Source: Paenibacillus phytohabitans
Lineage (GTDB): Bacteria; Bacillota; Bacilli; Paenibacillales; Paenibacillaceae
Assembly (NCBI RefSeq): GCF_013141775.1
Contig: NZ_WHOB01000078.1
Coordinates: 1-64,000 of the forward strand
Direction of reading: 5' to 3'
Length of the DNA: 64,000 nt
Below, piece after piece: positions 40,141 to 49,578 of this stretch. Position numbers and translations under genes: made by a program. The notes under the pieces were generated by a model. It was given only the letters and a program-made list of their open reading frames with translations. It was not told the origin of the DNA and did no database searches. Position 1 is the stretch's first letter, and the number at the start of each line of letters is the position of its first letter.

Positions 40141-41013
40141 ATGAACGCTATTCCAGACTTGCCCCATGGTCATGATCCAATCGCACTCATAACTGGCACT
40201 TCCAGCGGTTTCGGGCTGCTGACTGCACTTACACTGGCGCGCAAGGGCTATAAGGTAATCGCCACCATGCGGGATCTCAGCCGCAAAGACGAGCTTGTAC
40301 AGCAGGCTGAACAGGCTGGTGTTCTGGAGCGTATTCATCTGATGACGCTGGATGTGACGGATGAATCTTCCGTTGCTTCAGCAATCCACGCGGTTAATGA
40401 GCTGTTCGGAAGAATTGATGTGCTGGTGAACAATGCCGGTTTTGCTGTAGGCGGCTATGTGGAAGAAGTAAGTATGGAGGCGTGGCGGCTGCAGATGGAG
40501 ACGAACTTCTTCGGCCTGATAGCAGTAACCAAAGCGGTACTTCCCATCATGCGCATGCAGCGCACGGGACTGATTATCAACGTGAGCAGTGTCAGCGGGC
40601 TGACCGGTTTTCCCGGATATGCACCGTATGCCGCCTCCAAGTTTGCAGTGGAAGGCTTCAGCGAGAGCCTGCGGCAGGAGATGCTTTCTTTTGGCGTCCG
40701 CGTAGTACTGGTTGAACCCGGCTCATTCCGCACGCCGATCTGGGGAAAAGGCATTGCCGGAATCCATAGCAGCGAAGGCTCTCCTTACCATACCAGGCTG
40801 GAGGAGGTGCTGCGCTACTCCCGGCGGACTGCTGAGACGGCGCCGGATCCGCAGGAGGTTGCTGAGTTGATCGGGCGGATTACAGAGAAGCGTGCACCCA
40901 AACTGCGCTATCCTGTCGGCAAAGGCTCATGGGTCCTCATGCTGGGCAAAATGCTGCTTCCCTGGAAGGTACTGGAGGGCATCATTGCAAGGTCACTGCG
41001 CGCGATGAAATGA
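40141..41013 (+). CDS. Short-chain dehydrogenase/reductase
   Basis: This 290-residue classical SDR has the cofactor motif TGTSSGFG, NNAG (LVNNAGFAVGG), the catalytic Ser (NVSSVSG) and YxxxK in YAASK. It is NAD(P)-dependent and probably reduces a ketone. AAAGGAG lies eight bases before the ATG. It follows the pgsA-like remnant by 30 bp in the same direction and could share the KAS III operon transcript, but its substrate is unknown. Confidence 0.88.
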   Translation: MNAIPDLPHGHDPIALITGTSSGFGLLTALTLARKGYKVIATMRDLSRKDELVQQAEQAGVLERIHLMTLDVTDESSVASAIHAVNELFGRIDVLVNNAGFAVGGYVEEVSMEAWRLQMETNFFGLIAVTKAVLPIMRMQRTGLIINVSSVSGLTGFPGYAPYAASKFAVEGFSESLRQEMLSFGVRVVLVEPGSFRTPIWGKGIAGIHSSEGSPYHTRLEEVLRYSRRTAETAPDPQEVAELIGRITEKRAPKLRYPVGKGSWVLMLGKMLLPWKVLEGIIARSLRAMK

Positions 41014-41156
41014 ATGACAGCCTGAAATAGCTGGGAGCCGCAGCCCAAGGATGAGGATTGCGTTCTGCCGGAATTTCCCTTACAGTTTAGCTATGGCGCT
41101 GACGATGGGAATTGTCTGGAAGATCACATTTTGAACTTGAACAGAGGAGAATGGTC

Positions 41157-41741
41157 ATGCATGAGCTGAATGGAGCTAATCAATGGCATATCAGCATTGG
41201 CGGAGATTACGGGTTGAACTTCGCATCGTATGTAGGCTGTTCCGTTGGGGCATTGCGCGGACCTGGAGGGCAGCATGTGTGGCCTGCTTCCGGCTCTGAC
41301 CCGGGTCTTCCGGACTCCGATTCGCTGAAGTTGGCTTATGAACAGTGGTGGCTCGAGCTGGTGCGTTATAAAACGGATTGCATCCTGGCGGGAAAACATC
41401 CGCTGCTGCATCAGCCTCCGGGGTTTGAGACTGTGGCCGATCCGGCACTGCGGCAGACCTGTGCCGGACTGTGGCTGGCTTTTATAGAATGGTGGGAGAT
41501 GGAGGTGGGGGGGCAGACCGCTATGCGCTTCTGGGAGGCTGCGCCGGACATCTACAATTATATTAACGAGTTTGAGGTGCAGACAGGCAGAAGCATCAGC
41601 ACCTTCACACTCCGGATCGATCTGGTCTATGGTATTAAGGAACCCGTGAAGCCGGTCCATGGTTATCTTCTGCTGCCGCCCGGTTATAAGTATCTGGTGA
41701 ACAAGCAATGGTGGATAACGCTTTTAGAGGAGTATTGTTAG
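41157..41741 (+). CDS. Hypothetical protein
   Basis: This 194-residue protein has an aromatic-rich middle (YEQWWLELVRYK and FIEWWEMEVGG) and no signal peptide or transmembrane helix. I recognise no family. The ATG at 41157 is seven bases after GAGGAG; an in-frame ATG at 41151 is too close to it. It is followed closely by another small gene at 41776. The region resembles a locus of small cytoplasmic proteins. Confidence 0.65.
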   Translation: MHELNGANQWHISIGGDYGLNFASYVGCSVGALRGPGGQHVWPASGSDPGLPDSDSLKLAYEQWWLELVRYKTDCILAGKHPLLHQPPGFETVADPALRQTCAGLWLAFIEWWEMEVGGQTAMRFWEAAPDIYNYINEFEVQTGRSISTFTLRIDLVYGIKEPVKPVHGYLLLPPGYKYLVNKQWWITLLEEYC

Positions 41742-41775
41742 CTGGATTTCTTATCTTTGCAGAAGCAGAACTGGG

Positions 41776-42186
41776 GTGTATGCATTGCCGGGAACAGTAG
41801 GATTACATATTTGCTTTGATGAGCGTGGCCGTGAGATTGAGGTTCTGGATGTGACTCCGGTTGCCAGGGACAAATACCGGATTGAAGAAACGCCGATTTT
41901 TAACCCGGGGATTGCTCTTGGTGACATCATACGGGTGAGAGAACAAGAGGGCATTGCCTATTATGTAGAAACGGTGCAGAAATCCGGGTTCGTCAGGTAT
42001 GCCTGGCTGCTTAGCAAAGAAGCGGCTGCTTCGCAGGAAATCCGCAGCTTCACAGAACGGGTTACGGAGCACGAGGGGAGATGGGAGCAGATCTTCGGCG
42101 GTTTGCTTGTGATTCATCTGCCTAAACATTCTGCTGTGGATGCAGAGCTGGAAATGTCACGGATTATCGGACGTTTTGAAGCCTAA
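41776..42186 (+). CDS. DUF4265-like protein
   Basis: This 136-residue protein contains PIFNPGIALGDIIRVREQEG and KSGFVRYAWLLSK, which resemble the DUF4265 pattern. Its role is unknown. The GTG start has no strong binding site, so the start is uncertain. It lies 34 bases after the 41157 gene and 26 bases before the signal peptidase gene. Confidence 0.6.
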   Translation: MYALPGTVGLHICFDERGREIEVLDVTPVARDKYRIEETPIFNPGIALGDIIRVREQEGIAYYVETVQKSGFVRYAWLLSKEAAASQEIRSFTERVTEHEGRWEQIFGGLLVIHLPKHSAVDAELEMSRIIGRFEA

Positions 42187-42211
42187 TTATACTAATTCGA
42201 GGTGGCATATT

Positions 42212-42709
42212 ATGAAGAAATTCTTGAGACAATGGGTGCCCAGTATTGCAATCGGTATTATTCTATCCTTATTTATCCGGACTTACGTGGCTGAAGCGAT
42301 GAGAGTACCGACCGGCTCCATGATTCCGACCATTGAGATTAACGACCGCCTGGTTGTGGACAAAATGCTCTGGAACTCCTCGCTGAAGCATGGCGACATT
42401 GTTGTGTTCTATCCCCCGGTAGCCGGAGATGAGCATAAAAGATATGTGAAACGGCTGATTGGGCTGCCGGGAGATGAGATTGAGATTAAGGACGGTACCC
42501 TGTACCGTAACAATGAGGCGGTTGACGAGCCGTATCTCCAGGAAGCGATGACCTACACCTTCGGACCAGTCACCGTTCCCGCAGACCACTATTTCTTCCT
42601 TGGCGATAACCGGAATGTCAGCTATGACGCTCATTTATGGAGTGCTCCGTTTGTAGACAAAGACAAACTGATTGGTAAAGTGCTGTTTGATGTGAATAAT
42701 CTTTTCTAA
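42212..42709 (+). CDS. lepB: Type I signal peptidase
   Basis: This 165-residue type I signal peptidase has an N-terminal transmembrane helix (about 8-24), the nucleophile Ser36 in PTGSM and the general base Lys80 in YVKR, followed by LIGLPGDEIEI. It cleaves secretory signal peptides on the outside of the membrane. The GDNRNVSYDAHLWSAP box E segment is typical, although SYD replaces the usual SxDSR. The ATG at 42212 follows GAGGTGG. It is a Bacillus SipS-like short form. Confidence 0.9.
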   Translation: MKKFLRQWVPSIAIGIILSLFIRTYVAEAMRVPTGSMIPTIEINDRLVVDKMLWNSSLKHGDIVVFYPPVAGDEHKRYVKRLIGLPGDEIEIKDGTLYRNNEAVDEPYLQEAMTYTFGPVTVPADHYFFLGDNRNVSYDAHLWSAPFVDKDKLIGKVLFDVNNLF

Positions 42710-42716
42710 TTAAAAG

Positions 42717-43022
42717 CTACGGGCGAACCGGGTAATCTACCACGACGACATTCTCCAGAATCCCCTCCAGCCTTGCCACAAAAGCACGGTGCGCCGGATG
42801 CGGCCCGTATTGACGCAGGGCTTCCTGATCTGTAAAGGTCACGCGAAGCCCCAGCGTATAGCCGTGGATATTCTCTGTTTCCTCCGTCATGTTCACTCCT
42901 GCCGTAATCTCCACAATTCCCGGAATTTGATCCTTCAGCCCCAGTAAGGCTGCAATCAGGCCTTCTTCACTGCCCGGTTCGAAATGCTCATTGAATTGGA
43001 ACGCTACCAGATGCTCGTACAT
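42717..43022 (-). CDS. Stress-responsive alpha/beta barrel (Dabb) protein
   Basis: This 101-residue Dabb-family protein (MYEHLVAFQFNE, GVNMTEETENIHGYTLGLRVTF and HPAHRAFV) is a ferredoxin-like fold that usually dimerises. Its function is not established, though plant homologues are stress-induced. The ATG at 43022 follows GGAGGATC. It ends just seven bases from the convergent signal peptidase gene. Confidence 0.85.
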   Translation of the reverse strand: MYEHLVAFQFNEHFEPGSEEGLIAALLGLKDQIPGIVEITAGVNMTEETENIHGYTLGLRVTFTDQEALRQYGPHPAHRAFVARLEGILENVVVVDYPVRP

Positions 43023-43158
43023 AATTGATCCTCCTAATGGTTTTGTAAGCATAAGCTCCCTTTGATCACTTCGTCAAAACTGACTTCGGAAGCATAAGCA
43101 TCGTTTTGTAAGCCTAACGAGATTATACTATAAATTTGTTCAATGAAAGGGGAACACA

Positions 43159-43611
43159 ATGCCTGAAAACTCCACCGACAGCAGAATCAAGGCCCCCTTG
43201 TCTATTCAAACATTGGTTGCTGTCCTCGTTCCGGCCATCATTATGTCAGCTTCTCCTGAAGTCGACCCGGATAGGCATCCTTTTGGCTATTATTTCCGGA
43301 TTATATGGATAGGATTCTGCCTTGCAGGGTTCCTCTCCATTCTATTCAACACGCTGCGGAAGGCCGGCAGTCTCAAATGGGGGACAGATGCACTTGTGGT
43401 TCGCAGCCGCAGTGTTTCCAGCAAAGAGATTAAGGCCATTTGCATAGATGGTCCGTTAGTAGGAATATTGCCCGAAGGAAAATGGATTGTCCCGGTTAAT
43501 CTGTGCTTCAGATTTATGGGAGACCGGGAACAGGCAATGAAAAGACTGATAAACTGGGCGGAAGCCAACGGAATTCAGCTGAAATACAAGAGATTTGTCA
43601 AGTGGCTGTGA
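43159..43611 (+). CDS. Small membrane protein of unknown function
   Basis: This 150-residue protein has two transmembrane segments (about 17-30 and 46-64) and a C-terminal soluble domain with VRSRSVSSKEIKAICI, a PH-like arrangement seen in YdbS/PH-domain membrane proteins. GAAAGGGG lies before the ATG. It stands alone, divergent from the Dabb gene, and its role is unknown. Confidence 0.65.
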   Translation: MPENSTDSRIKAPLSIQTLVAVLVPAIIMSASPEVDPDRHPFGYYFRIIWIGFCLAGFLSILFNTLRKAGSLKWGTDALVVRSRSVSSKEIKAICIDGPLVGILPEGKWIVPVNLCFRFMGDREQAMKRLINWAEANGIQLKYKRFVKWL

Positions 43612-43764
43612 GTAATTGTTGGAAAGGCGGCTAAAGACAGGGATTCATTCGAACTAGATTACGGGCAGATTGTGACTTTCACCGGATTGTTACTTTGGGG
43701 CCGATTGACTATGATCAAGTAGAGCATAACGGAATATTCCTATAGACTAAAGGGGTGCTGAAAC

Positions 43765-44799
43765 TTGAAAGTACATGTCACGGATCTCAAACACGGCGAT
43801 TGTCTTATGACAGACACTTTCAACGGTGTAGGTCTGCATGTTCTCCCCAAGGGGACGCATGTTGAACGGGAGGAGATTAGTATCCTCATCCGGCACAAAA
43901 TTCATTATGTGGATATTGAGCCGCGCAGTATGCAGCAAACGGGCAGTGAAGAAGAGCAAAGTCACGGATTGCATGATGATTTCGATCACGCTATTCTGAA
44001 TTATGAATCTATTTTTCTGGAAGCGTTGACCCAGGGGAGCTTCTCGCAGTCCATGGTCGATGATACATTGAAACCGCTTCTGGAAACATTGGAGGGGCAA
44101 AAGGACGTAGTCTCCCTGCTGCTTCTGCTGGACCGGGATGACATTGATACATATCATCATTCTTTACAGGTTGGCTTACTATCATATTATATTGCATCAT
44201 GGATGGGCTACTCCAAGGAGGAGCGTTATCTGATCAGCCGCGCCGGCTACCTTCATGATATCGGCAAAAGCCAGGTTCCCCTGTCGATCCTGAACAAACC
44301 GGGTATTCTAACCGGTTCTGAAATAGAAGAACTGGCACGCCACACTTCCTATGGTTATGATCTGATCCGCGGCTCCAAGCTGGATGAGGTTACAGCACTC
44401 GTAGCGCTGCAGCATCATGAATACGAGGATGGCTCTGGATATCCGAAGCAGCTGCTCAAAAATAATATTCACCCGTACACCCAAATTGTTACCGTAGCCA
44501 ACATATATATGTCCTTGACCACTTCAACCTTGAACCGTCCGAAGCAAGGACTGGTTACAGTACTGCGCAAGGTACATGAGATGGGCTTCGGCCAGTTGAA
44601 CGGAACGGTTGTACAGGCACTTACCGGACATTTGCTGCCAAGCTTCGTAGGTAAGAATGTTCAGCTCAGCAACGGCGAAATGGGCATGATTGTAATGAAT
44701 AACCCGCTGGATCTGTTCAAGCCGCTGGTAAAGGTAGACGAGGGCTTCAGAGATTTGTCCCGTGAGCGCAGCCTGTCTGTAGTTGAAGTCTTTAATTGA
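43765..44799 (+). CDS. HD-GYP domain cyclic-di-GMP phosphodiesterase-like protein
   Basis: The 344-residue protein has an N-terminal region of about 120 residues and a C-terminal HD-GYP domain. The metal site HD is in AGYLHDIGKSQVP and the GYP motif in HHEYEDGSGYP, both intact. HD-GYP proteins hydrolyse c-di-GMP to GMP. The TTG start follows AGGGGTG. It ends in a strong terminator, and the alarmone synthetase gene follows. A diguanylate cyclase gene lies 6 kb away. Confidence 0.87.
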   Translation: MKVHVTDLKHGDCLMTDTFNGVGLHVLPKGTHVEREEISILIRHKIHYVDIEPRSMQQTGSEEEQSHGLHDDFDHAILNYESIFLEALTQGSFSQSMVDDTLKPLLETLEGQKDVVSLLLLLDRDDIDTYHHSLQVGLLSYYIASWMGYSKEERYLISRAGYLHDIGKSQVPLSILNKPGILTGSEIEELARHTSYGYDLIRGSKLDEVTALVALQHHEYEDGSGYPKQLLKNNIHPYTQIVTVANIYMSLTTSTLNRPKQGLVTVLRKVHEMGFGQLNGTVVQALTGHLLPSFVGKNVQLSNGEMGMIVMNNPLDLFKPLVKVDEGFRDLSRERSLSVVEVFN

Positions 44800-44844
44800 T
44801 ATGCCGGCTAAGCGGCTCTCTCTGAAGAGCGCCCGGTTCTTATG

Positions 44845-44884
44845 AACGGATATACCGTCCCCCGGGATGGTGTATCCGTTTTTT
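44845..44884 (+). terminator. Terminator after the HD-GYP gene
   Basis: AACGGATATACC pairs with GGTGTATCCGTT, with an inner TCC/GGA stem, followed by TTTT. Confidence 0.85.
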
Positions 44885-44998
44885 GCGCAACTAGAAGAAG
44901 GTATAAGCTTGCCGGTTTGTATTCCGGGAATAGATTGGCTATGATTAATGAGAGATTACTATAGCAATTCTGTGCAGCAGCATAAAGGAGAAATTACA

Positions 44999-45739
44999 AT
45001 GAATGCCGACAATCAATTAGAGAAATTCAAGCAGATTAAATACGAGCTTACCCGGTTTATGATGATTTACAAATTCGCCCTCGCCGAAATGGAGACCAAG
45101 ATTGAGATTCTCAAAGAGGAATTTCAGCTGCTCCATGACTACAGTCCGATCGAGCATACCAAGTCGCGGATTAAATCCCCGGAGAGCATTATGAATAAAA
45201 TGCTGCGCAAGAACAGCGAGCTGTCACTCACACAGATCAGATCCAGCATCAAGGATATTGCCGGGCTGCGAATTACCTGCTCGTTCATTTCGGATATTTA
45301 TCAGGTCAGTGCCATGCTGCAGAAGCAGGACGATCTCAAGGTGCTGGCGGTCAAGGATTATATTAAGAACCCGAAGCCGAATGGTTACCAGAGCCTGCAT
45401 CTGCTCATAGAGGTTCCGGTGTTTATGTCTGACTGCCAGGAGCATGTCTGTGTAGAGGTACAGATTCGTACGATTGCCATGGACTTCTGGGCCAGTCTGG
45501 AGCATAAAATTTTCTATAAATACAGCCAGGCGGTTCCCGAGCATCTGACCCGTGAACTCAAGAATGCGGCAGACAAAGCAAATGCACTCGATCTGCAGAT
45601 GGAACGGCTGCATCGTGAGATTCAGGAAATCAAGGATGCCCAGGAGGACGAGGATTCCTTCTCCGGACTGCGGGAGATTATCATCAATAATCAGCAGTTT
45701 AACCTGCCGGCAAACTTTATTAAGCTGTTAGGGGAATAG
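44999..45739 (+). CDS. sasA: Small alarmone synthetase, SasA/YwaC (RelP) type
   Basis: This 246-residue RelA/SpoT-domain synthetase lacks the HD hydrolase and regulatory domains. The segments HTKSRIKSPESIMNKMLRK, DIAGLRITCSFISDIYQV, NPKPNGYQSLHLLIE and VEVQIRTIAMDFWASLEHKI match B. subtilis YwaC (SasA) more than YjbM. It makes (p)ppGpp from GDP/GTP and ATP, probably under cell-wall stress. ATG 44999 follows AAAGGAG. A longer in-frame start at 44948 lacks a site. Confidence 0.9.
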   Translation: MNADNQLEKFKQIKYELTRFMMIYKFALAEMETKIEILKEEFQLLHDYSPIEHTKSRIKSPESIMNKMLRKNSELSLTQIRSSIKDIAGLRITCSFISDIYQVSAMLQKQDDLKVLAVKDYIKNPKPNGYQSLHLLIEVPVFMSDCQEHVCVEVQIRTIAMDFWASLEHKIFYKYSQAVPEHLTRELKNAADKANALDLQMERLHREIQEIKDAQEDEDSFSGLREIIINNQQFNLPANFIKLLGE

Positions 45740-45777
45740 CCTGACGACACATACGTAAGGTGGAGGATGAAAGGCTC

Positions 45778-46635
45778 ATGCACAGAAAGGCCTATGTTAC
45801 GGATCTGGATGGAACCCTGCTGAACTCGGAACAACAACTCTCTGCTTACACAGTGCGGGTAATAACGGAAGCGATGGAACAAGGAATGATAATCAGCTTC
45901 GCTACAGCGAGAGGGTTCATCAGTGCAGTCAGCGTGGTAGCGGATATTTCCTGGAAATATCCGCTTATTCTTTATAATGGGGCACTTATCTATGACAGCA
46001 TGACGCACAAAGTGATTGCCGGTTACTGGCTGGACCCCGTTATTTCCGGGGAAATCATCACGATAGGGCGAACCTGCGGAATAACCCCGTTTCATTTCCT
46101 GCTGGATGCAGCGGACGGCGAGCGGGTGCTGTATGAAGCGCCTATCCGCACAGGAGATGTGGAGTTCTACAAGTCCCGTATGAATGATGTACGTTTCCGT
46201 GAGGTTAAGCGGCTTGATTGTCCGCCAGATCACCGGACGGTGGTGATAACTTACATAGGAAGGCTGGAGGAGTTGGAACCGCTGCACCAGAAAGTGCTTG
46301 ACCGCTTCGGTTCAGAGGTACATATTCATTTCATGAAGGATATATACATAAAAGATCATTATTTCCTGGAATTCAGCCATCCGGATGCGAATAAAAGTCA
46401 GGGGCTGAAGCTATGGGCACAGCATATGGGGCTGGATACAGCGGATGTTGTTGTGTTCGGCGACCATTTGAATGATCTGGGGCTGTTTGCTGCAGCGGGA
46501 ACAGGTGTCGCGGTGGAGAATGCCCATGAGGATCTTAAAGCTGTCGCACATCGGATTACCGCATCCAACAATGAGAATGGTGTTGCAGTGTTTCTGGCAG
46601 AAACTATGAACAAGGGAGAGATGACAGGTGAGTGA
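45778..46635 (+). CDS. Cof-type HAD-IIB phosphatase
   Basis: This 285-residue HAD-superfamily protein has motif I DLDGTLLNSE near the N-terminus and motif IV VVFGDHLNDLGLF near the C-terminus, as in Cof/YidA sugar phosphatases. It dephosphorylates small phosphorylated metabolites. I take ATG 45778, 11 bases after GGAGG, over a GTG at 45760. Its 3' end overlaps the GH9 start by eight bases, so it may release phosphate from a product of cellodextrin use. Confidence 0.87.
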   Translation: MHRKAYVTDLDGTLLNSEQQLSAYTVRVITEAMEQGMIISFATARGFISAVSVVADISWKYPLILYNGALIYDSMTHKVIAGYWLDPVISGEIITIGRTCGITPFHFLLDAADGERVLYEAPIRTGDVEFYKSRMNDVRFREVKRLDCPPDHRTVVITYIGRLEELEPLHQKVLDRFGSEVHIHFMKDIYIKDHYFLEFSHPDANKSQGLKLWAQHMGLDTADVVVFGDHLNDLGLFAAAGTGVAVENAHEDLKAVAHRITASNNENGVAVFLAETMNKGEMTGE

Positions 46636-48253
46636 ACAGCGTCTTCGTACCATTACAGTGAACCAGGCGGGTTATTCCAGTGCAGGGGAGAAGCTTGGCC
46701 TATTTACCGGAGAGGTGTCCCGTTTCCGGGTAGTTGATCTGCAGACTGGAAGCGTTGTATTTAGCGGACAGACAGGGGAAGGAGTGGAGGATAAGCCAAG
46801 CGGGAGCCGTGTGCATACCGGTGTATTCTCCGCCGTGACGGCTCCGGGCAAGTACCGGATTGAAGGTGAGGATGGACAGGCTTCGGCTGCGTTTGTGATT
46901 GCAGACAAGCCTTACGGGGAGCTGCAGCAGGGTTTATTGAAAGCCTTCTATTATTACCGCTGCGGAGTGGAGCTGAGCGGAGAGTACGCCGGTCCTTGGG
47001 GACATGAGGCCTGTCATCTGGCAGCAGGAACGGTAATCGGCCAGCCGGAGCTGAAGCTGGATAGCTGTGGCGGCTGGCATGATGCGGGCGACTACGGGAA
47101 ATATTCCGGGCCCGGAGCCAAGGCCGTTGCCGATCTGCTGTTGGCCTGGGAGCTGTATCCTGCGGCATTTGCCGGTGTATGTACACTGCCGGAGAGTGAC
47201 GGCGTGATGCCGGATGTACTGCTGGAGTGTAAAGTGGAGCTGGACTGGTTGTTCAAAATGCAGGTGAGCGGCAGCGGTGCTGTGTACCACAAGCTGACCA
47301 CTCAGAACTTTCCGGGGCTTGATGTGATGCCGGAAGAGGATACGGCGGAGCTGTATTTCTCCCCGGTGTCTGCTGCGGCTACAGGTGACTTCGCCGGTGT
47401 AATGGCGATGGCGGCGCGGGTCTATAAGCCGTTCGATGAAGTCTATGCCGCCCGGTGCCTTGAAGCTGCGGTGGCTGCCTGGAACTGGCTGGAGGCACAT
47501 CCGGAAGAGCCGGGCTTTACTAATCCGCCGGGCATTACAACCGGGGAATACGGTGATGAGGAAGATCAAGATGAGCGCTTCTGGGCAGCGGCGGAGTTGT
47601 TCCGGACCACAGGCGGTGAACAATACCATAGCACAGCCAGAGAATTGGCGAAGCTTCCATTCCCGAAATACAGCCTCGGCTGGGCGGATATGGGCGGCTA
47701 TGGCACACTGGCTTACCTGTTGAACGGGGAAGAGCAAGCTGAGGCTTCTCTGTATGTGGAGCTGAAGGAAGGGCTGGTGGCTGAAGCCGCGCGCCTTCTC
47801 CGGCAGAGCCGGGAAGATGGTTACAGAATCTCGCTGCGGGAAGAGGATTATATCTGGGGCAGCAATATGCTGGTCATGAATAATGCCATGCTGCTGCTGG
47901 CGGCGGAGCATTTCAGCGGGGAGACTGAATATGCGGCCTGTGCACTGGATCATCTGCATTATCTGCTCGGCCGCAACGTGCTGGGCATCAGCTACGTGAC
48001 CGGCTTCGGTGAACACGCGGTCATGCATCCGCATCACCGCCCATCCGTGGGAGACACCATAGCAGAACCCGTTCCGGGTCTGGTATCAGGGGGACCTGAC
48101 CGCGGACTTCATGATGAATATGTGCAGGAGCACTTGCAAGGCAAACCGGCGGCCCAATGTTTCGTTGATCATGAAGACAGCTACTCGACGAATGAGGTCA
48201 CCATTTACTGGAATTCACCGGCGGTATTCGTGACGGCAAGATTCAATTCCTGA
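46628..48253 (+). CDS. Glycoside hydrolase family 9
   Basis: This 541-residue GH9 protein carries the Ig-like N-terminal domain of theme-D cellulases (about 1-95). The catalytic Asp152/Asp155 lie in WHDAGDYGKY, HPHHRPS marks the His/Arg motif, and the acid Glu523 is in NEVTIYWNSP. It has no signal peptide, so it is not a secreted cellulase but a cytoplasmic oligosaccharide hydrolase. The GTG start is inside the HAD gene. A second HAD gene follows in the same direction. Confidence 0.9.
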   Translation: MSEQRLRTITVNQAGYSSAGEKLGLFTGEVSRFRVVDLQTGSVVFSGQTGEGVEDKPSGSRVHTGVFSAVTAPGKYRIEGEDGQASAAFVIADKPYGELQQGLLKAFYYYRCGVELSGEYAGPWGHEACHLAAGTVIGQPELKLDSCGGWHDAGDYGKYSGPGAKAVADLLLAWELYPAAFAGVCTLPESDGVMPDVLLECKVELDWLFKMQVSGSGAVYHKLTTQNFPGLDVMPEEDTAELYFSPVSAAATGDFAGVMAMAARVYKPFDEVYAARCLEAAVAAWNWLEAHPEEPGFTNPPGITTGEYGDEEDQDERFWAAAELFRTTGGEQYHSTARELAKLPFPKYSLGWADMGGYGTLAYLLNGEEQAEASLYVELKEGLVAEAARLLRQSREDGYRISLREEDYIWGSNMLVMNNAMLLLAAEHFSGETEYAACALDHLHYLLGRNVLGISYVTGFGEHAVMHPHHRPSVGDTIAEPVPGLVSGGPDRGLHDEYVQEHLQGKPAAQCFVDHEDSYSTNEVTIYWNSPAVFVTARFNS

Positions 48254-48273
48254 TTAGAAGAGGAGACGGGGCC

Positions 48274-48981
48274 ATGCAGCCATTCAAGGTCATTAGTCTG
48301 GATATGTTCCAGACTCTGGTGAATATTCAGGGCAGGAGAGCAGAAGTATGGAAGCCGATCCTTAAGCAGGAGTTTAGCGAAGACAAGTCCCGGGAGCTGG
48401 GCAGCCAGCTGCTCAGCCACTATTTCGCTGTATCAACCGAAGCACGGGAGGCGGGCAGCTTCATCAGCAGCAAGGAAATATACAGCAGAGGATTTCAGCA
48501 AGTATTCATGCAGTATGGCTTGGACTATGATTGCTCTCAGGCTGTAGATAACCTGTTTGCCCAGCACCGGCTGTCCGCAATGTATGTGGACACCGAAGCC
48601 TTCCTACAGCGGATCTGCGGGGAGTATCAGGTCTGCATTGTCAGTGATACCGATGAGCTTATGCTACCTGACTTCTACCGGAATTATCAGATGACCCTGT
48701 TCACTTCAGAGACATACCGGTCTTATAAGAATGACAGTCATAACCGGATGTTCGCTGAGGTAATTGCCCATTATGGTGTGGAGCCGGAGCAGATTATCCA
48801 TATTGGAGACTCGGCCTCAGATGTACTCGGTGCGGCCAGAGCAGGAATCAAGTCCTGCTGGATCAACCGGGAACAGCTAACCTGGGAGCATGAAGTGAAA
48901 CCGGATTATACCGTGGAAACACTGGATGAGGTCTTTGACCTTTTATCACCAGTCACCAGTCTGTCCCCTACCCATAAATGA
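48274..48981 (+). CDS. HAD-superfamily hydrolase
   Basis: This 235-residue HAD-IA protein has motif I SLDMFQTLV (with Asp10 as nucleophile; the usual D-x-D is DMF), motif II VSDTD and the C-terminal IGDSASDVLGA. It resembles beta-phosphoglucomutase or haloacid dehalogenase-like phosphatases. The ATG follows GAGGAG. The DinB gene is immediately downstream. Confidence 0.83.
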   Translation: MQPFKVISLDMFQTLVNIQGRRAEVWKPILKQEFSEDKSRELGSQLLSHYFAVSTEAREAGSFISSKEIYSRGFQQVFMQYGLDYDCSQAVDNLFAQHRLSAMYVDTEAFLQRICGEYQVCIVSDTDELMLPDFYRNYQMTLFTSETYRSYKNDSHNRMFAEVIAHYGVEPEQIIHIGDSASDVLGAARAGIKSCWINREQLTWEHEVKPDYTVETLDEVFDLLSPVTSLSPTHK

Positions 48982-49004
48982 ATAATGAAGGAGCCGTGAG
49001 GGAA

Positions 49005-49556
49005 ATGAACCACAAACTGACAGAGCAGGACCTGGAGTTACTGAAGTATCCGATCGGGAAATTCACAGCTGTGGAGAACCGCACGGAAGAAGCGCGGCAA
49101 GAATCCATACGGATCATGAAGCAGCTGGCCGCTGAACTTAGAGAGGCTGTTGGGCCGCTAACGTCAGAGCAGCTGGACACGCCTTACCGTCCGGGCGGCT
49201 GGACAGTGAGTCAGGTCGTGCATCATCTGGCGGATACCGGCATGTATGCCTATCTGCGCTTCAAACGGGGGCTGACAGAAGAAGCACCGCAGGTACCAAG
49301 CTATAGACAGGATCTCTGGGCGGAGCAGAGCGATTATTCGGATGAACCGGCGGAGTCCTCACTTCAGCTGGTGGAGCTGCTTAACCGGAGATTCGCAACC
49401 CTGCTTACCTCACTGAAACCGGGTGATTATGATCGAAGCTTCGTAAGTGCAGGTCTGGGCACGTTGACGCTGGATGCCGCAATTCAAAGATATATCTGGC
49501 ATAGCCGGCATCATCTGGCTCAGATTACTTCGCTAATCCGGCGGAACGGCTGGTAA
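49005..49556 (+). CDS. YfiT/DinB-family metal-dependent hydrolase-like protein
   Basis: This 183-residue DinB-fold four-helix protein resembles B. subtilis YfiT (BstA). The metal-binding His residues appear in VVHHLAD and YIWHSRHHLAQI. YfiT-type proteins can act as bacillithiol S-transferases. I place the start at ATG 49005, 11 bases after AAGGAG. An in-frame ATG at 48978 overlaps the HAD stop by four bases and is possible. It probably ends the operon. Confidence 0.82.
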   Translation: MNHKLTEQDLELLKYPIGKFTAVENRTEEARQESIRIMKQLAAELREAVGPLTSEQLDTPYRPGGWTVSQVVHHLADTGMYAYLRFKRGLTEEAPQVPSYRQDLWAEQSDYSDEPAESSLQLVELLNRRFATLLTSLKPGDYDRSFVSAGLGTLTLDAAIQRYIWHSRHHLAQITSLIRRNGW

Positions 49557-49578
49557 AACATATTCATATCCATCAAAA

